The notes beneath the pieces are model-generated. The model was given only the letters and a program-made list of their open reading frames with translations, did no database searches and had not been told where the DNA came from. A stretch of DNA of 64,000 nucleotides from Heterocephalus glaber (lineage: Eukaryota > Chordata > Mammalia > Rodentia > Bathyergidae). A program made the translations under genes and the position numbers. This document shows positions 21,900 to 34,260 of this stretch, piece after piece. The stretch spans positions 32,726,455 to 32,790,454 of the forward strand of contig NW_004624741.1 in the NCBI RefSeq assembly GCF_000247695.1, given 5' to 3'. Position 1 is the first letter of the stretch; each line of letters starts with the position of its first letter.

Positions 21900-24800
21900 A
21901 TGGCTTCAATATGCATCCATTTAGCTATAAATGTCTCTAGTTTCTCATTCTTTTTGTTTGAGTAGTACTCCATTTTTTAGAAAAAGCACATCTTCTTTAT
22001 CCAGTTTCCAGTCGATGGGCACTTGGGCTGTTTCCAAGCTTTATCTATTAAAAACTTTGCCACTATAAACATAGGTGCACATATATCACTGTGGTATGAT
22101 TCTTTTAATTCTTTGGGAAAGATTCCCAGTAGTGGAATATGGGTCAAATGGGACCTGTAGTCCTAGTTCTTTGAGGTATCTCCATACTGATTTCCACAGT
22201 GGTTGCACCAATCTACACTCCCACCAACAATGGAGAAGTCTTCCTTTCTCTCCACACCCCTGCCAGCATGTGCTCTTGGTTGATTTCTTGATAGCAGCCA
22301 ATCTTTGTGGGGTGAGGTGGAATCTCAGTGTTGTTTTCATCTGCATTTCTTGAATGACCAGTGATGTGGAACATTTTTTCATATATTTCTTTACTGTTTT
22401 TACTTCTTTGTCTGAGAAATGTCTGTTCATTTTGGATGCCCATTTTTGAATTGGGTCTTCGAATTTGGGGGTTCTGATTTTTTTCAGTGCTTTGTATATT
22501 CTCGATAGTAGACCTTTGTTTGAGGTACAACTGCTAAATATTTCTTCCCACATTGTAGGTTGTCTCTTAGCTCTGTTGGTCGTTTCTCTTGCAGTGCAGA
22601 AGCTTTTTAATATGATGAGATCCCAGCTGTTGATTGTGCTAGCTCCCCTGCTACTGAAGATTTGTTCATAAAATTTTTTCCTATGCCAATGTCATCAAGA
22701 GTTCTACCTAACTTACCTTCCAGCAAGTTTAGTGTTTCTGGTTTAATATTTAGATCTTTAATCCAGTTCAATCTTAGTTTAGTGCACAGTGATAGGTATG
22801 GGTGTAGTTTTAATCTTTGGCAGGTTGAAATCCAGTTTTTCCAACACCGTTTATTAAATAGGCTGTCTTTCCTCCAATGAGGGTAGTTGGCTCCTTTGTC
22901 AAAGATGAGGTGGCTGAGTATGTCTGGAAGTGTTTCTGCATCTTCTAGTCTATTTCACTGATCTTCAGGTCTGTTTCTTTGCTAGTATCATGCTGTTTTA
23001 TCACAGTAGCTTTGTAGTATTGTTTCAAGTTGGGGATTGTGATACTCCCAGCCATGTCTCTGTTGCCTAGAATTGCTTTTTCTATTCTAGGTTTCTTCTG
23101 CTTCCAAATGAATTTTTGGATTGTTTTCTCTAGTTCTATGAAGTATATTATTGGAATTTCAACTGGCATTGCATTGAATCTATATTGTAGTTTGGGAAAT
23201 ATGGCCATTTTCACTATATTGGTTCTTTCTACCCAGGAACAAGGGATATCTTTCCATTTTCTTATATCCTCTGATCTCCTTGTTCAGAGAGCTGTAGTTT
23301 TCAGTGTAGAGGTATTTTGCTTCCTTTCTTAGGTTGATTTCTAGATATTTCTTTTTTTTTTTTTAGATGCTATTGTAAAAGGAATTTTTTCCCAAATTTC
23401 TCTCTCAATGGGTCTGATATTTGCATATAAGAAGGCTGTTGTTTTTTGAGTGTTGACCTTGTAGCCAGCTACTCTACTGAATCTGTCAATTAGGTCTAGA
23501 AGACTTTTGACTGAGTTTTTTGGGTCTTCTATGTAAAGTATCCTATCATCAGCAAATAATGACAGTTACATTTCTTCCTTTCCTATCTTTATTCTTTTTA
23601 TTTCTTTCTCTTTTCTAATTGCTATGGCTACTGTTTCCAGAACACTATTGAACAGGAGTGGTGATAGTGAGCATCCTTGCCTTGTTACTAATTTTAGCAT
23701 GAAAGTATTCAGATTTTGACTTTTTAGTATGATGTTGGCTGTTGGTTTTTCATAGATAGCCTTAATCAGGTTGAGATAAAGACATTCTATTCCAGTTTTC
23801 TGTAGCTTTTTTCTCATGAATGGTGTTGGATTTTGTCAAGTGATCTTTCTGCGTTGATTGAGATGTTCATGTGGTTTTTGTCCTTGAATCTGTTAATATA
23901 GTGTATTACATTTATTGATTTATGGATGTTGAACCATCCTTGCATCCCTGGGATAAATCCAACTTGGTCAGGGTGTATGATCTTCTTGATGACACTCTGT
24001 ATTCTGTTTGCCAGTAACTTGTTGAGGATTTTTGCATCTATGTTCATTAGGGAGATTGGCCTGTAGTTCTCTTTTTGGGTTGGGTCTTTCCCTGGTTTTG
24101 GAATCAAAGAAACACTTGTTTCCATGAATGAATTTGGAAGCCTTGCTTCCCTTTCAATTTCCTTTTCGAGTTTAAAGATTAATGGCAATAGTTCTTCTTT
24201 AAATGTCTTGTAGAATTCAGCAGTGAAACCATCAGGACCTGGGCTTTTCTTGTTGGGAAAATATTTTATTACATTTTCAATTTCATTCATGGTTATTGGA
24301 GTGTTTAGAATTTCTATATCTTCTTCATTTAGTTTTGGCAATTCATATGTCTAGGAATCTGTCCATTTCTTCTGTGTTTTCCATTTTATTAGAGTACAGG
24401 TTCTCAAAGTAGGTATTGGTAATTCTCTGGATTTCTGCTGGATCTGTTGTGGCTTCACCTTTTTCACTCTTAATTGCATGCAATTGAGCTTTTTCTTTCC
24501 TTTTTGTGATAAGGTTGGCTAAAGGTTTATGGATTTTATTTATTCTTTCAAAAAACCAACTCTTTGATTCATTGATGTTTTGTACTGTTCTCTTAGTCTC
24601 TATTGCATTGATTTCTGCTCAGATCTTTATACTTTCCTTTCTTTCCTATACTTTCCTTTGTGTTTGTTATGCTGTTCTTTTTCTAGGAGCTTGAGGTTCT
24701 GCATTAGGTTAACTGAGTTCTCTCTGTTGTCCTAATATGGGCATTCATTGCTATGAATTTCCCATGTAGAACTGCATTCAATGTGTCCAACAGATTCCTG

Positions 24801-25652
24801 TATGTTTTATTGGCATTATTGTTTACTTGTAGAAACTGTCTAATTTCATCTTTAATTTCCTCTGTCACCCATTGGTTGTTCAGGAGGGTGTTGTTCAATT
24901 TCCATGTGTTTGTGGAAATTTTGTGGTTTCTGATGTTATTGATCTCCAATTTTACTGCACTATGGTCTGATAATATGCAGGGGATAACTTCAATTATTTT
25001 ACATTTACTCAGGTATGTCCTATGAGCTAGCATGTGATCTATTTTGGAGAATCACCCATGTGCAGCTGAAAAGAATATGTATTCTGATTTTGTGGGTTGG
25101 AACACTCTGTAAACATCTATTAAGTCCATTTGTTTAATAGCTTGATTCAGTTCTAAAATTTCATTGTTAATTTTTTTCTAGTTGATCTGTCTATTTGTGA
25201 TAAAGAGGTGTTGAAGTCCCCCGCTACAATTGTATTAGAGCTTATTTGGCTTGTCATGTCAATTAATATTTGTTTTGTGTATTTGGGGGCATTTGTACTT
25301 GGTGCATATATATATTTAGGATTGTCATCTCTTCCTTTTGGATTGTTCCCTTCACATGTATGTACTGACCATCTTTGTCTCTCTTAATTAGTTTTGGATT
25401 GAAATCTACTTTGTCTGCAAATAAAATTGCTACACCTTCTTTTTTCTGGGTTCCTGTCATGTGGAGAATTGTTTTCTGTCCTTTTATTTTCAGTCTATGG
25501 ATTTCTTTTTGAGTTAGGTGTGTTTCTTTTATACAGCATATTGCTGGGTTTTGCTTCTTAATCCATTTTGTCAATCTGTTTCTTTTGATTGGTGAATTGA
25601 GGCCATTAACATTTATAGTTATAATTGAGAGATATTGACTCATCCTAGTCAT
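21900..25652 (-). pseudogene. L1-c ORF2 remnant
   Basis: Endonuclease N-terminus SIITINVNGLNSPIKRNRL and KETHLTQKE (25,652-25,520) with DKVDFNPKLIKRDKDGQYI following. RT blocks: [22 protein letters not shown] (24,240), [21 protein letters not shown] (24,060), and the catalytic F-A-D-D block at about 23,555, where the following Met codon is Arg (ATG to AGG). The thumb ([28 protein letters not shown]) and the zinc-knuckle-like Cys-Trp-x2-Gly-Cys block (22,250) are recognisable. At least five frame breaks. Confidence 0.88.
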
Positions 25653-25828
25653 GATATTTTTTGGTTATTGGCACTTTTATTTCTTATTTTCCACCCTTTC
25701 ACTTTAGTGTCTTACCTTGCATGGTGCCTTCTGTCTGCTGGGCCTCATGGAGTTGTGACCTTTATTGTCTTTTTTCTAGGATATTGCTTTAAATTGTTTG
25801 GAGTGTTGGTTTGGTGCTCCGAAGTTTC

Positions 25829-26818
25829 TCAGGCATTCTTTTTCATGAAAATATCTAATTTCCCCATTGATTTTGAAAGATAATTTGCTGGATACAACAG
25901 TCTAGGTTGGAATTTATTTTCCTTTAGGGCTTGAAATAATTCACTCCAGGCTCTCTTTGATTTGAGGGTTTGTGTTGAGAAATTTGCCTTGATTATGATG
26001 GTATTTCCTCTGTAGGTGATTTGTTTCTTTTCTCCAACTGCCTGTAGAATTTTGTTCTTCTGTTGGATTTCTGGGATCTTGACTATTATATGTCTAGGTG
26101 TAGATTTTTTTTTGGTCATGGCTAGTTGGAGTTCTATAGGCCTCAGTTATCTGTATGTCCAATTATCTACCTCTGTCTGGGAAGTTTTCTACTATTACTT
26201 CTGTGAACAGTTTTTTTATGTCCATTGTAATTTCTCCTGTTTTTTCGTGGACTCCTATGAGTCTTATGTTATTCTTCTTTTCATCATCTAGCAGCTGTTG
26301 GATTGATTTCACATGGTCCTTTACTGTCTTTAAGAAATCTTTGTTTTCATGGTCCTTAACCACAATACTGTCTTCTATATCTGATATTCTGTCTTCAGAT
26401 TCTCTTAGTCTGTTCTGCATGCTTTCAATGGAGTTTTTAGTCCCCTGAATATCGTTTGAATCTGTTTCATGGGTTCCATTTCTTTCTTATGTTAGGTGAT
26501 CGTGTTTTCCATTTCTTTCTTATGCTGAGCATTCATGGCTTCCAGCATGTTTCATATCTCTTCTATTTTCTTATGTGTTTCTGCTCTAGAGGTTCTAATC
26601 ATGTCTTTCCTTCTGCTCACCATGTCTGTATTTATCTGGGAGATTATTTCTGTTTTGAATTTTTCTAGATCTTCATGCCTCTGATTTGTTACTTCCTGTG
26701 CTATCAGTTCAGAGTGTCCAAGTGGTTGCTTGTCAGACTTTTCCACCTTGTTTCTCCCAGAATTTCCTTTTTGTGGCATGGAAGCCTGTGATTGTGCCTT
26801 GCTTAAGTGTCTTCTCAT
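25829..26818 (-). pseudogene. L1-c ORF1 remnant
   Basis: Starts MRRHLSKAQSQASMPQKGNS at 26,818, then a Lys/Glu-rich coiled-coil segment (26,700-26,550), RRM-type middle (IRLIGVHEKTGEITMDIKKLFTEV, 26,290) and a C-terminal domain with HIIVKIPEIQQKNKILQA (26,090). Split into three frames by stops and frameshifts. The order and spacing are those of a standard L1 ORF1p. Confidence 0.85.
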
Positions 26819-28258
26819 TTTTGTTTTTAGTACTGTCCTTGGTTTAATTCCTGGGTTGGTATTTCAAAATTGCTTAATGTAGGTAGGTTTGCTGCTTATG
26901 TTTAGAACCCTTGTGGAATGACTGCTTTTCAGAGGTGTCTTCCAGGTATAGCTTGTGTTAGGCCATTTTATTTTCCTTATACCAGGAAGGAAAATGACTC
27001 TGAGGCTATTTTATTTTCCTTATAATAGGAAGGAAAATTAAGTAGATCAATCACGACATGTTAGCCCAAAAGACATAGCCAGCAATACCACAGCATCAAG
27101 CACAGCTTAGAAAATGATAATTTGTGGTAATTATTAATCTATCACTTTTAACTATGTGAGTTAAATTAAAACCAAGGACCAACCCAACATAAGTTTATAA
27201 TGAATAAACTCTTCAATATAGCATCTTTCCCCTTTGGGGTGGGGAGCTAAAAGGAGTTGGGGAGGGAGGGACAGGTAGAAAGATCAGGTAAGATTAGCAG
27301 TGAGGCCAGAAGACACAGAAAGATCACACAAACTCTAAGTAGTTGTTAAAGGAAAGAGAAAAATGCAGAATGAAAGAACAAAGCTGTGAATAGAATCACC
27401 TAATAGCAACAGGGAGGCTAGATACTTAATTTATTTTCCTTTAAACCTAATGATAATCAAGAGAAGGAAAAAGAGAAGAAAAATACAATTAGAGGGAAAT
27501 CTGAATTCAGTGCAGAAAGGAACAAATGGGGAGATGAGGAGCAATGTGGGACAGTGAGAGAATGAGTGAGAGAGAGGGACAAAAAGATAAAAGAAAGAAA
27601 AGAAAAACTTTGAGGAGCAGAGAGAAAGTAAGAATTGAGAATTGAAAATAAGAGAAAAAATTTTTTTCTTATTTGCAAATAGCAATAGAAATCATGGGCC
27701 TCCTTCAGGGTATGTCTCTGCTGTCACAGTAGGCAATGTAGGAATCCATGTGCATATACAAATAAATGAGTCAGAGCAAGCCAGCAGCAGACCAAGTACA
27801 GTGGTCTGATGTGCCTTTATTGTAGAGATTCTCTTTACTTTTCTGCTGAGCTTCAGTTTACATTGAAGAGCTGGAGAAGCCCTCTTTCTATTACTAACTT
27901 CTACTCTATTTTGTGGTGCTCAGGACAAGGGTCTTTATAATCTCCTGTGCCTCTGTAGGGTGGGACCAGGTAGCAGAAAAGCCAGAAGGCCAGAGATGCA
28001 CAGGGGGTGCAGGAATTGGGGAATTGAGCCTTGAAAGGCGCCCACATGTCTAAGTGGACCTCACAGTGGCATGGGCAGGGCCCGGTATGGCCACATAGCT
28101 TCAAGCTGCTTGCCTCACCTGGCCTATCAAGCTTAGAGAGTGTGGGATGGGGATTGGGCTGCAAGACACCCCTGGGACCTCACCATGGGGTGAGAGGGGC
28201 CTGGTATGGCCATGTAGCTTCAAGCTGCTAGTCTCACGTGGCCGGTCAAGGTTAGCTG
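26819..28258 (-). promoter_or_regulatory. L1-c 5' UTR with internal promoter region
   Basis: About 1.44 kb between the ORF1 start and the 5' target duplication. It holds an imperfect repeat of TATTTTCCTTAT.A..AGGAAGG (26,968-27,030), an A/G-rich stretch (27,440-27,690), and the GC-rich monomers at the 5' extreme. The position, and the fact that the monomers are inside the target duplication, mark this as the element's own 5' UTR. L1 5' UTRs drive Pol II transcription of the element; activity here is unknown. Confidence 0.7.
28020..28250 (-). repeat. Two ~118-bp tandem monomers at the L1-c 5' end
   Basis: Units begin near 28,055 and 28,170 and share GGACCTCAC..TGG, GGTATGGCCA and TAGCTTCAAGCTGCT, then CTCAC.TGGCC..TCAAG. 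GC content is clearly above the surroundings. Mouse and rat L1s carry tandem promoter monomers in this position, so the arrangement is expected for a rodent L1, though the sequence is not one I recognise. Confidence 0.8.
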
Positions 28259-28337
28259 TGTGACATTTATTTTAACACTTGACACTTTCTATACATTCCA
28301 TATTTTCCTTGGAGAATTATTGTTATCTGTTTCTCCT

Positions 28338-28340
<3 letters not shown>

Positions 28341-28372
<32 letters not shown>
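28341..28372. repeat. (GT)16 microsatellite
   Basis: Uninterrupted GT dinucleotides, 16 units. Likely polymorphic. Confidence 0.98.
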
Positions 28373-28374
<2 letters not shown>

Positions 28375-28930
28375 CTACATCCTTTTCCACTAGTATTTAT
28401 CCAGCATTATTTAGAAATATATACATATTATCAGAACAAATAATTTCTTCCTCTTGAAAACTATTTTGCTCAGGGGGGAATTCAAGTCATTATTTTGGTT
28501 AAGAAATCTGTCTCCCATGCTTTTATTTTGGGTCTTATGTTTTTACCTCTCATTATCTATAACAACCAACCTTCATTAGGGAAACGAGCAAATCTATTTC
28601 ACCACTCTATGGGATCTGCTAGAAGAGAAAGGAATTTTAGCACACACTCAATCCAAACCTCACCCTCTCACATAGTTTTAGTTGTTTTGGTTCTGTGTGT
28701 TGAAACCTGAGCCTCCCCCAGACTACCTACACATCTGTCATGGACGTACATCCTAACTCCCACCAGCTCATTTTACCTGAGATTGAGGAGAACCAGGTGT
28801 GGAGAGGCAAGGATCCTGCAGTGAGAGTGTGGAGATGTAGGTCAGAAAATGCAGACTGTCATCAGAGGGCCTGGGATTTAATGCAGAGTTTCAATTCATA
28901 ACAAGGGGAGTTAATATGAATACAAAGGGG

Positions 28931-29030
28931 GAAAGACAGAGAGCGAGAGGGAGAGGGAGAGGAGAAGGAGAAGAAAAAGAAGGAGAAGGAGGAGGAAGAG
29001 AAGGAGGAGGAAGAGGAGGAGGAGGATGTT
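28931..29030. repeat. Purine-rich (GA/GGA/GAA)n tract
   Basis: About 100 bp of nearly pure purines, starting as GAGAGG units and passing into AGGAGG/AGAAGG units. It sits immediately upstream of the duplicon-D fragment. Confidence 0.95.
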
Positions 29031-29079
29031 ACTACCTTGGGGACCCTCTTGAGGTTTAGTACCTTAGATTCTCTGACAC

Positions 29080-29465
29080 CTGAGCAACTGCGTGTGGATA
29101 ATTAATGCTGTGATGTAACCTGTAGAGATGAACTTTCTATAGGGAATTTCCCTTCCTCCAATTTATTTGTCTGTAGCATCATCTTTTCCCTGAGGAATTT
29201 GCCTGGGTGAGTTGAAGATAAGACCACAAAACAATAAAATTATTGCATGGAAAGACTGAAATGCTCTGGGGCTTCTATCAAAGATCATGCATGGGAGCAG
29301 ACTCTGCTTATGCACACAGAATTCAAAAACAACTTTCACAGTTAATTACAAGTGAAGCAGTACACTTTAAACATAAACACTCCTGTAGAAAGTTGAGAAG
29401 CTCTTCAGGTGGTTAGATATTTATTTTCTTGCTATGGCACAATTTTATCACAACAGATAAAAAAC
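29080..29465. repeat. Duplicon D fragment
   Basis: Homologous to 8,325-8,690 (A) and 39,240-39,600 (B): shared blocks TTTATTTGTCTGTAG, TGAGGAAT.TGCCTG, AGTTAATTACA, TCCTGTAGAAAGTTGAGAAG and TTATTTTCTTGC. It is the only piece of a fourth unit I can detect and has no OR coding exon beside it. It stands immediately next to the 3' end of the old L1 at 29,485. Confidence 0.75.
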
Positions 29466-30840
29466 TTGTATGTAAATATATCCATTTTGACTTTGTATAA
29501 TATAATTTTTGTCACTCATGTATGTGGTACCTAATGATTACATTCTTTGTGGGGAGTTGGTGCATCTACAAATCAGATCTTGACTGTTTTTATAACCCCT
29601 TCTCCTCCCACCCTTCCTCCCTCCATCTCTCAGTCCCTTTCCCTATTACAAAGTATCTAATTCTTTGTTTTCCATTCCCTGTTACCTATTTTTCTCTTAA
29701 AGTTAATGCATATTTTGGGATTCTCATATAACACAAATCTTGTGATATTTAATCTTGCTTCTCTGGTTTATTTCACTTAACTTTGTCTCAAGGTATACCT
29801 GTTTTTCTAAAATGAAGACACATTTCCCTTCTTTAGGGCAAAATAGTACTCCATTGGGTAAAAATACTGCAGTTTCTTCATTCAACTACTGATCAACATA
29901 TATCCTGCTTTCAAGATTTACCTATTAGGAGTTGTGCTCCTAGAAATATGAGTATTCTTGTATCCGTATAGTAAAATGTTTTTACCTCTTTTGGGAATAT
30001 ACCTAGGAGGGGAATATATCTAGGAGGGGAATAGCTAGGACAAGTGGAATTTCTATTATTAGTTTAAAAAGGAATTCCACACTAATTTCCATAGTGGTTT
30101 CACAAGTTTATATTCTCTTGTTTTTCTAGGACTTTGGGGTGCATGATTAGTTTACTTGTTTGGGCTCTGTTTTTCAGATGTAGGCATTCACAGTATAAAC
30201 TTTCATCTTAGGACTACCTTTGCTGCATCACATAGGTTGTGGTATGTTTTACAAACTTTGATTCTAGGAACTTTCATTAATTTCTTCTGCGACCCATTGA
30301 GTATTGTTGAGAGTGTTGTTTAATCTCCAGGAGTTTCTCAAATTTCTATGGTTTCTTTTGCCATTGATTTCTAGTTTTGGTGTGCTGTGATGTGGTAGTA
30401 TACCTGGGATAATTTTGAATCTTTTATATTTATTTAAGCAAGCTTTATATGCTAGCATGTGGTCTAGTGTGAAGAATGTTCTATGTGCTAGACAATTTCT
30501 ATTCTATTGTAGTAGGACAGAACACTAAATATATTTATGAAATCTATTTTATTGAAGGTGTGGTTCAGCTCTGATATTTCTACATCAATTTTTTGCCTAG
30601 TTGATCTATTTGTGAAAGTATGGTATTGAGATTCCCCATCATTACCATGTCATGTTTATTTGATCTTTTATGTTCAGTAGTGGTAGTTTTATGAAGGTAG
30701 GTATATTAGAATTTGGTGTATATATTTACAATTATTATCTGTTTCTTTTGTGATTTTTCATGAATTAATATGTAGTGACTTTAGTTGGGTCTTCTGATCA
30801 ATTTTGGCTTGAAGTCCGCTTTGTCTGGGAATAAGAATGC

Positions 30841-31619
30841 TACCTCTTTGCTGGTACCATGATGTTTTTATCACAGTATCTTTGTAATATACTTTCAAAT
30901 TGGGGATTGTGATACCCCCTGCCATGTCTCTGTTACCTAGAATTGCTTTTGCTATAACGGGTCTCTTCTTGTTCCAAATGAATTTTTGGATTTTCTCAAG
31001 GGCTGTGAAGTAGGCTGCTTGATTTCAATTGGAATTGCATTGAATCTATATAGCAGTTTTTTAAGTATGGCCATTTTCACTATATTAATCCTTCCTATCT
31101 TGGAGCAGCAGATGTCTTTCCATTTTCTGATATCATCTTCAATCTCTCTTTTCAGACTGCTATAGCTTTTAGAGAAGAGTTCTGGATAAAGAAAATGTGT
31201 TTTTTAACAAAACAGAGTGTTACTCAGCCATAAAAATGAGAAATTAGAGACATTTATAGCTAAATGGATACACATTGAGGCAATACACTTAAGTGAAATA
31301 AATAGGACACACGTGTAAATACCAAATAGTTTCTCTAGTGTGAGAAACTGAAAGTGGAAATAAGGACTAAAAGGTATAATAGATAATGTGAAATAGGAAG
31401 AAATGGGGGCAAAGGGGAAGGGGAAGTAGGAGGGGTAGGGAAAAAGAAAAAAGGGAAACAAAGTCTTTGTAAATAGGAAGGGATGAAGAAGTTGAAGGGA
31501 GGGCAGGGGAAGGCAGAAATAAAAGAACCAAAAGAGATTATCTAAAGGTGCAAATTTCCAATGATGAATAACATAATATTGTATACCTAAAATGTACCAA
31601 TAAAATAAAAATTTAAAAA
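30841..31619. mobile_element. 5'-inverted (twin-primed) L1 insertion
   Basis: 30,848-31,177 is minus-strand ORF2 thumb sequence (reverse of [14 protein letters not shown] and NRDMAG blocks), while 31,180-31,619 is plus-strand ORF2 end, 3' UTR and terminus (ACCTAAAATGTACCAATAAA plus A tail). In a normal L1 these are about 1 kb apart and in the same direction. TGCTACC flanks the insert at about 30,837 and 31,623. Inversion with internal deletion is the known outcome of twin priming. Confidence 0.82.
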
Positions 31620-32048
31620 AGTTTGCTACCCCTGCTTGTTTTAATCATCCTGATTCTTGGATATTGTTTTCTATCATTTGTTTTATAGTGTATGATACTT
31701 TTGGATTAAATGTGTCTCTTGTATGGAGCAAATCTTTGAGCTTTGCTCTTTACCGAGTCTGCCAATCTGTGTCTTCTGATTTGGGGGTTGAGGCCACTTA
31801 AAGTATTACTGAAATATATTGACTCTTTTGTGTTGTATTATTTTACTGTTTTTGATTACTTTATTTTTTCATTTGGTTGAACTGCTCATCCTGTTTGGTG
31901 TATTAATTACATGAAACTATCTGGCATTATGGTTATATCTCCTCTGTTCTGTATATCTTTGAAAATTTTGAGGGGTGCTGACTTTGCAGTTATAATTTTT
32001 AAGGCCTTCTGTGTTATGGAAAGTATTTTTTCTGCATCAGGTTTTTGG

Positions 32049-32124
32049 GAAGTATCAGGGATCTAACTTAGGACCTTGTGGTTGCCACACAGGCATGGCA
32101 ACCACTGAGCTAAATACCTAGCCC
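32049..32124 (-). mobile_element. ID-type SINE, tail-less
   Basis: Antisense: TATCAGGGATCTAACTTAGG on the B-box side, then CACTGAGCTAAATACC on the A-box side. No obvious T run before it and no clear target duplication, so it is an older copy. Confidence 0.75.
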
Positions 32125-32144
32125 TTTGTTTTTTGTTTTTTTTT

Positions 32145-32280
32145 AAAAAGGTCTCATTCAAAGTTAAGCTGGCCTCAATCTTACTATTTAGTCCAGAGTG
32201 GCACCTCAAACTTGCAACTATATTCCTGCCTCAGCCTCTCAAAGGCTGAGATTACAGTCATGTATCACCATACTTGACCT
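32145..32280 (-). mobile_element. B1-like (7SL-derived) SINE fragment
   Basis: Antisense B1: CTGCCTCAGCCTCTCAAAGG followed by CTGAGATTACAG and CACCATACTTGACC. Same family as the fragment at 62,577-62,690. Confidence 0.8.
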
Positions 32281-34260
32281 CTGCAACAATTTTCGAAGAA
32301 AGTTTTTCAGGATATGTTGGTCTGGATTGAAAGTTGTTTTCTTTTCTTTTCTTTTTCCCTCAGAGCATTACGCCCTTCAGGCCAAATTATCCTGGCCTTT
32401 AAAGTTTGTACTGAAAAATCTGTTGTAATCCTAATGAGTTTAACTTTATACACAATTTTTTTTTTTTACTTTTCCTGACAGCTTTTAAGGTTTTGACCTT
32501 GTATCAGCCTTCTGGGATTTTGACTGTGATGTGTCATGAAGAATTTTCCTCTTGTTATAATTATTTAGTGTTCTGTATGTCTTATTTAACTATATTAATT
32601 GTTTTCTTGTACTCGAAATATTTTCTGCTATGGTCTCTAAACATTTTTTATTTCATGCACACTGACTGCTAAAATATCTGTAACTCCAGTAGTCTAAGGT
32701 TAGCTTTTTTGCATCATCCAGTAGCTCCTCGGTCAATTTTCCTTTCTTTCTTGTTTTAAGCTATCTCTGAGTATAAGGTCTTATGCTTCCTGTCTCTAAG
32801 GTCTGGCACTCTCCATACATTGATCATTTATACTGTCCCTATAGTCAATAGACTTCTTTTTCCTTTGATTTTGATTTTCTTTTCTTTTGATTGTGGACTC
32901 TGTTTCTTTGGTGAACTTGTCCCTCATATCTTGTGTGGTTTTATCTAGCTTTTCTATTTTTTATTTGATTCTTGTTTAAGAATTTCTCATTTGTTAATTC
33001 CACTATGTGATTTTTTACATCACCTTTGAGCTCACCAAATTTCTGTGCTTCCTCTTTGATAATTTTGTAAAATTCAACTACTTGGTGTTTGATTTCATCT
33101 CCATCAGTGCCTCTTGGATTGGATCTATGAGAGTTGGATATCTTCAAAGGCATTTTGTTTCTTTTTTTTTTCATGTTTCCTTTTTGGTGCTGCAGGTTGA
33201 GGTCAAACACAATGACAAGAGTTTGTTGTTGGTAGAACACCTCTTTAGGTTCTGTTTTCCAGCGACATGATCTTGGTTTTATTTGTGAAAAGGTATGTCT
33301 ACCACTTTAACATATTCAGTTTAATCAGGTTGGACCCAAGCACTGTGTTTTAGGGAGGGAATTCCCATTGGCTATAACAGCATCCACGGGTCGAATCATA
33401 CATCAATCATGACCATTAAAACTTGTTTTGATAATTTTTCAGATTTATCATTAAATCTCACAGACTGTACTATAACACTATTAGCAGTTGGGCTGAATTG
33501 TGAAGGGATGGGGAAAGAAATGGGAATGTGAAAAGGAAGGAGGTAAGACAGTAAGAAAAGAGGGAGATAAGAGTTGGAGTTATTTTTATAGCTGGAGTAA
33601 AGGGCTAGTGTTGAAGAAGCTTGAGAGAATATTTGTGGAGGCTGGAGGAGAGATGCAGAGGAAGGAAAGTATAACTAGAGATTGAGGGCGGCTGCAATGT
33701 TATTTGCAGTCAGTGTTGTTTGAATTTTCTAAGCATATTTCTGCTTAGAGTGACCCACATGCCCACAAGTGGTCCAATTTAAGTTAAAGCACTGGTCCAT
33801 TCTCATTTGCTATTTTACATATATAGCACTTACTACATATATGTTGCAAAAAAGTTGAAAGAAAAGAGAAAAGAGAAGGGGGTAGGGAAAATGAGGACAA
33901 TCAAAGAAGAAAGAATGCTAAAAAGAGAAAAGAAAGGTTGAGAGAAAGTAGAAAAAAGTGAAAAAACTTAAAAATAAAAATAATATTAACAAGCAAGAAT
34001 AGGAGAAAAAAGAAAGGAAAGAAAATCCCAGAACAGACAAGAAGGGAAATGAGCAAGAAGCCTTCACATAGGTGATATACCATGGAGCCACCATGTGAGT
34101 ATCCACACAGCTCCCTGCATGCTATCATTGTGTGCTATTGCAATTTCTTCTGCAGACAACTTAAATACCTCCCTGGGTGTGGTGGGGACTGTCAGTGTCT
34201 GTGAACCTGCCTCCTGACTGCAAGCCATGATTTAGGTGTGGCCAACTGCTGACCTTTGTC

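Larger units (their letters stand above)
21520..28258 (-). mobile_element. Full-length L1, element L1-c, with target duplication
   Basis: Bounded by the perfect 15-bp repeat TGTGACATTTATTTT (21,505-21,519 and 28,259-28,273). From 5' to 3' on the minus strand: two ~118-bp monomers (28,258 to about 28,020), 5' UTR to 26,819, ORF1 (26,818-25,829), ORF2 (25,652 to about 21,900), pyrimidine-poor-strand 3' UTR and tail at 21,540. At 6.74 kb it is the only complete L1 here. A perfect target duplication but multiple frame lesions indicate moderate age. Confidence 0.92.
29485..34260 (-). mobile_element. Older L1 with three later insertions
   Basis: Antisense 3' UTR from 29,485, ORF2 pieces (MLAYKACLNKYKRFKIIPGI, LEINGKRNHRNLRNSWRLNN at 30,458-30,300), the EN region at 31,630-31,830, and ORF1 N-terminal coiled coil at 33,200-32,950. 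Interrupted by a twin-primed L1 (30,841-31,619) and by ID and B1 SINEs (32,049-32,280). 33,270-34,260 is A/G-rich like the L1-c 5' UTR, so I read it as the 5' UTR; the true 5' end may lie as far as 35,600. Confidence 0.75.

Noticed and set aside
28055..28250. CpG-island promoter of an unknown gene at the GC-rich repeats
   Set aside because: The L1-c target duplication lies just outside these units, so they belong to the L1.
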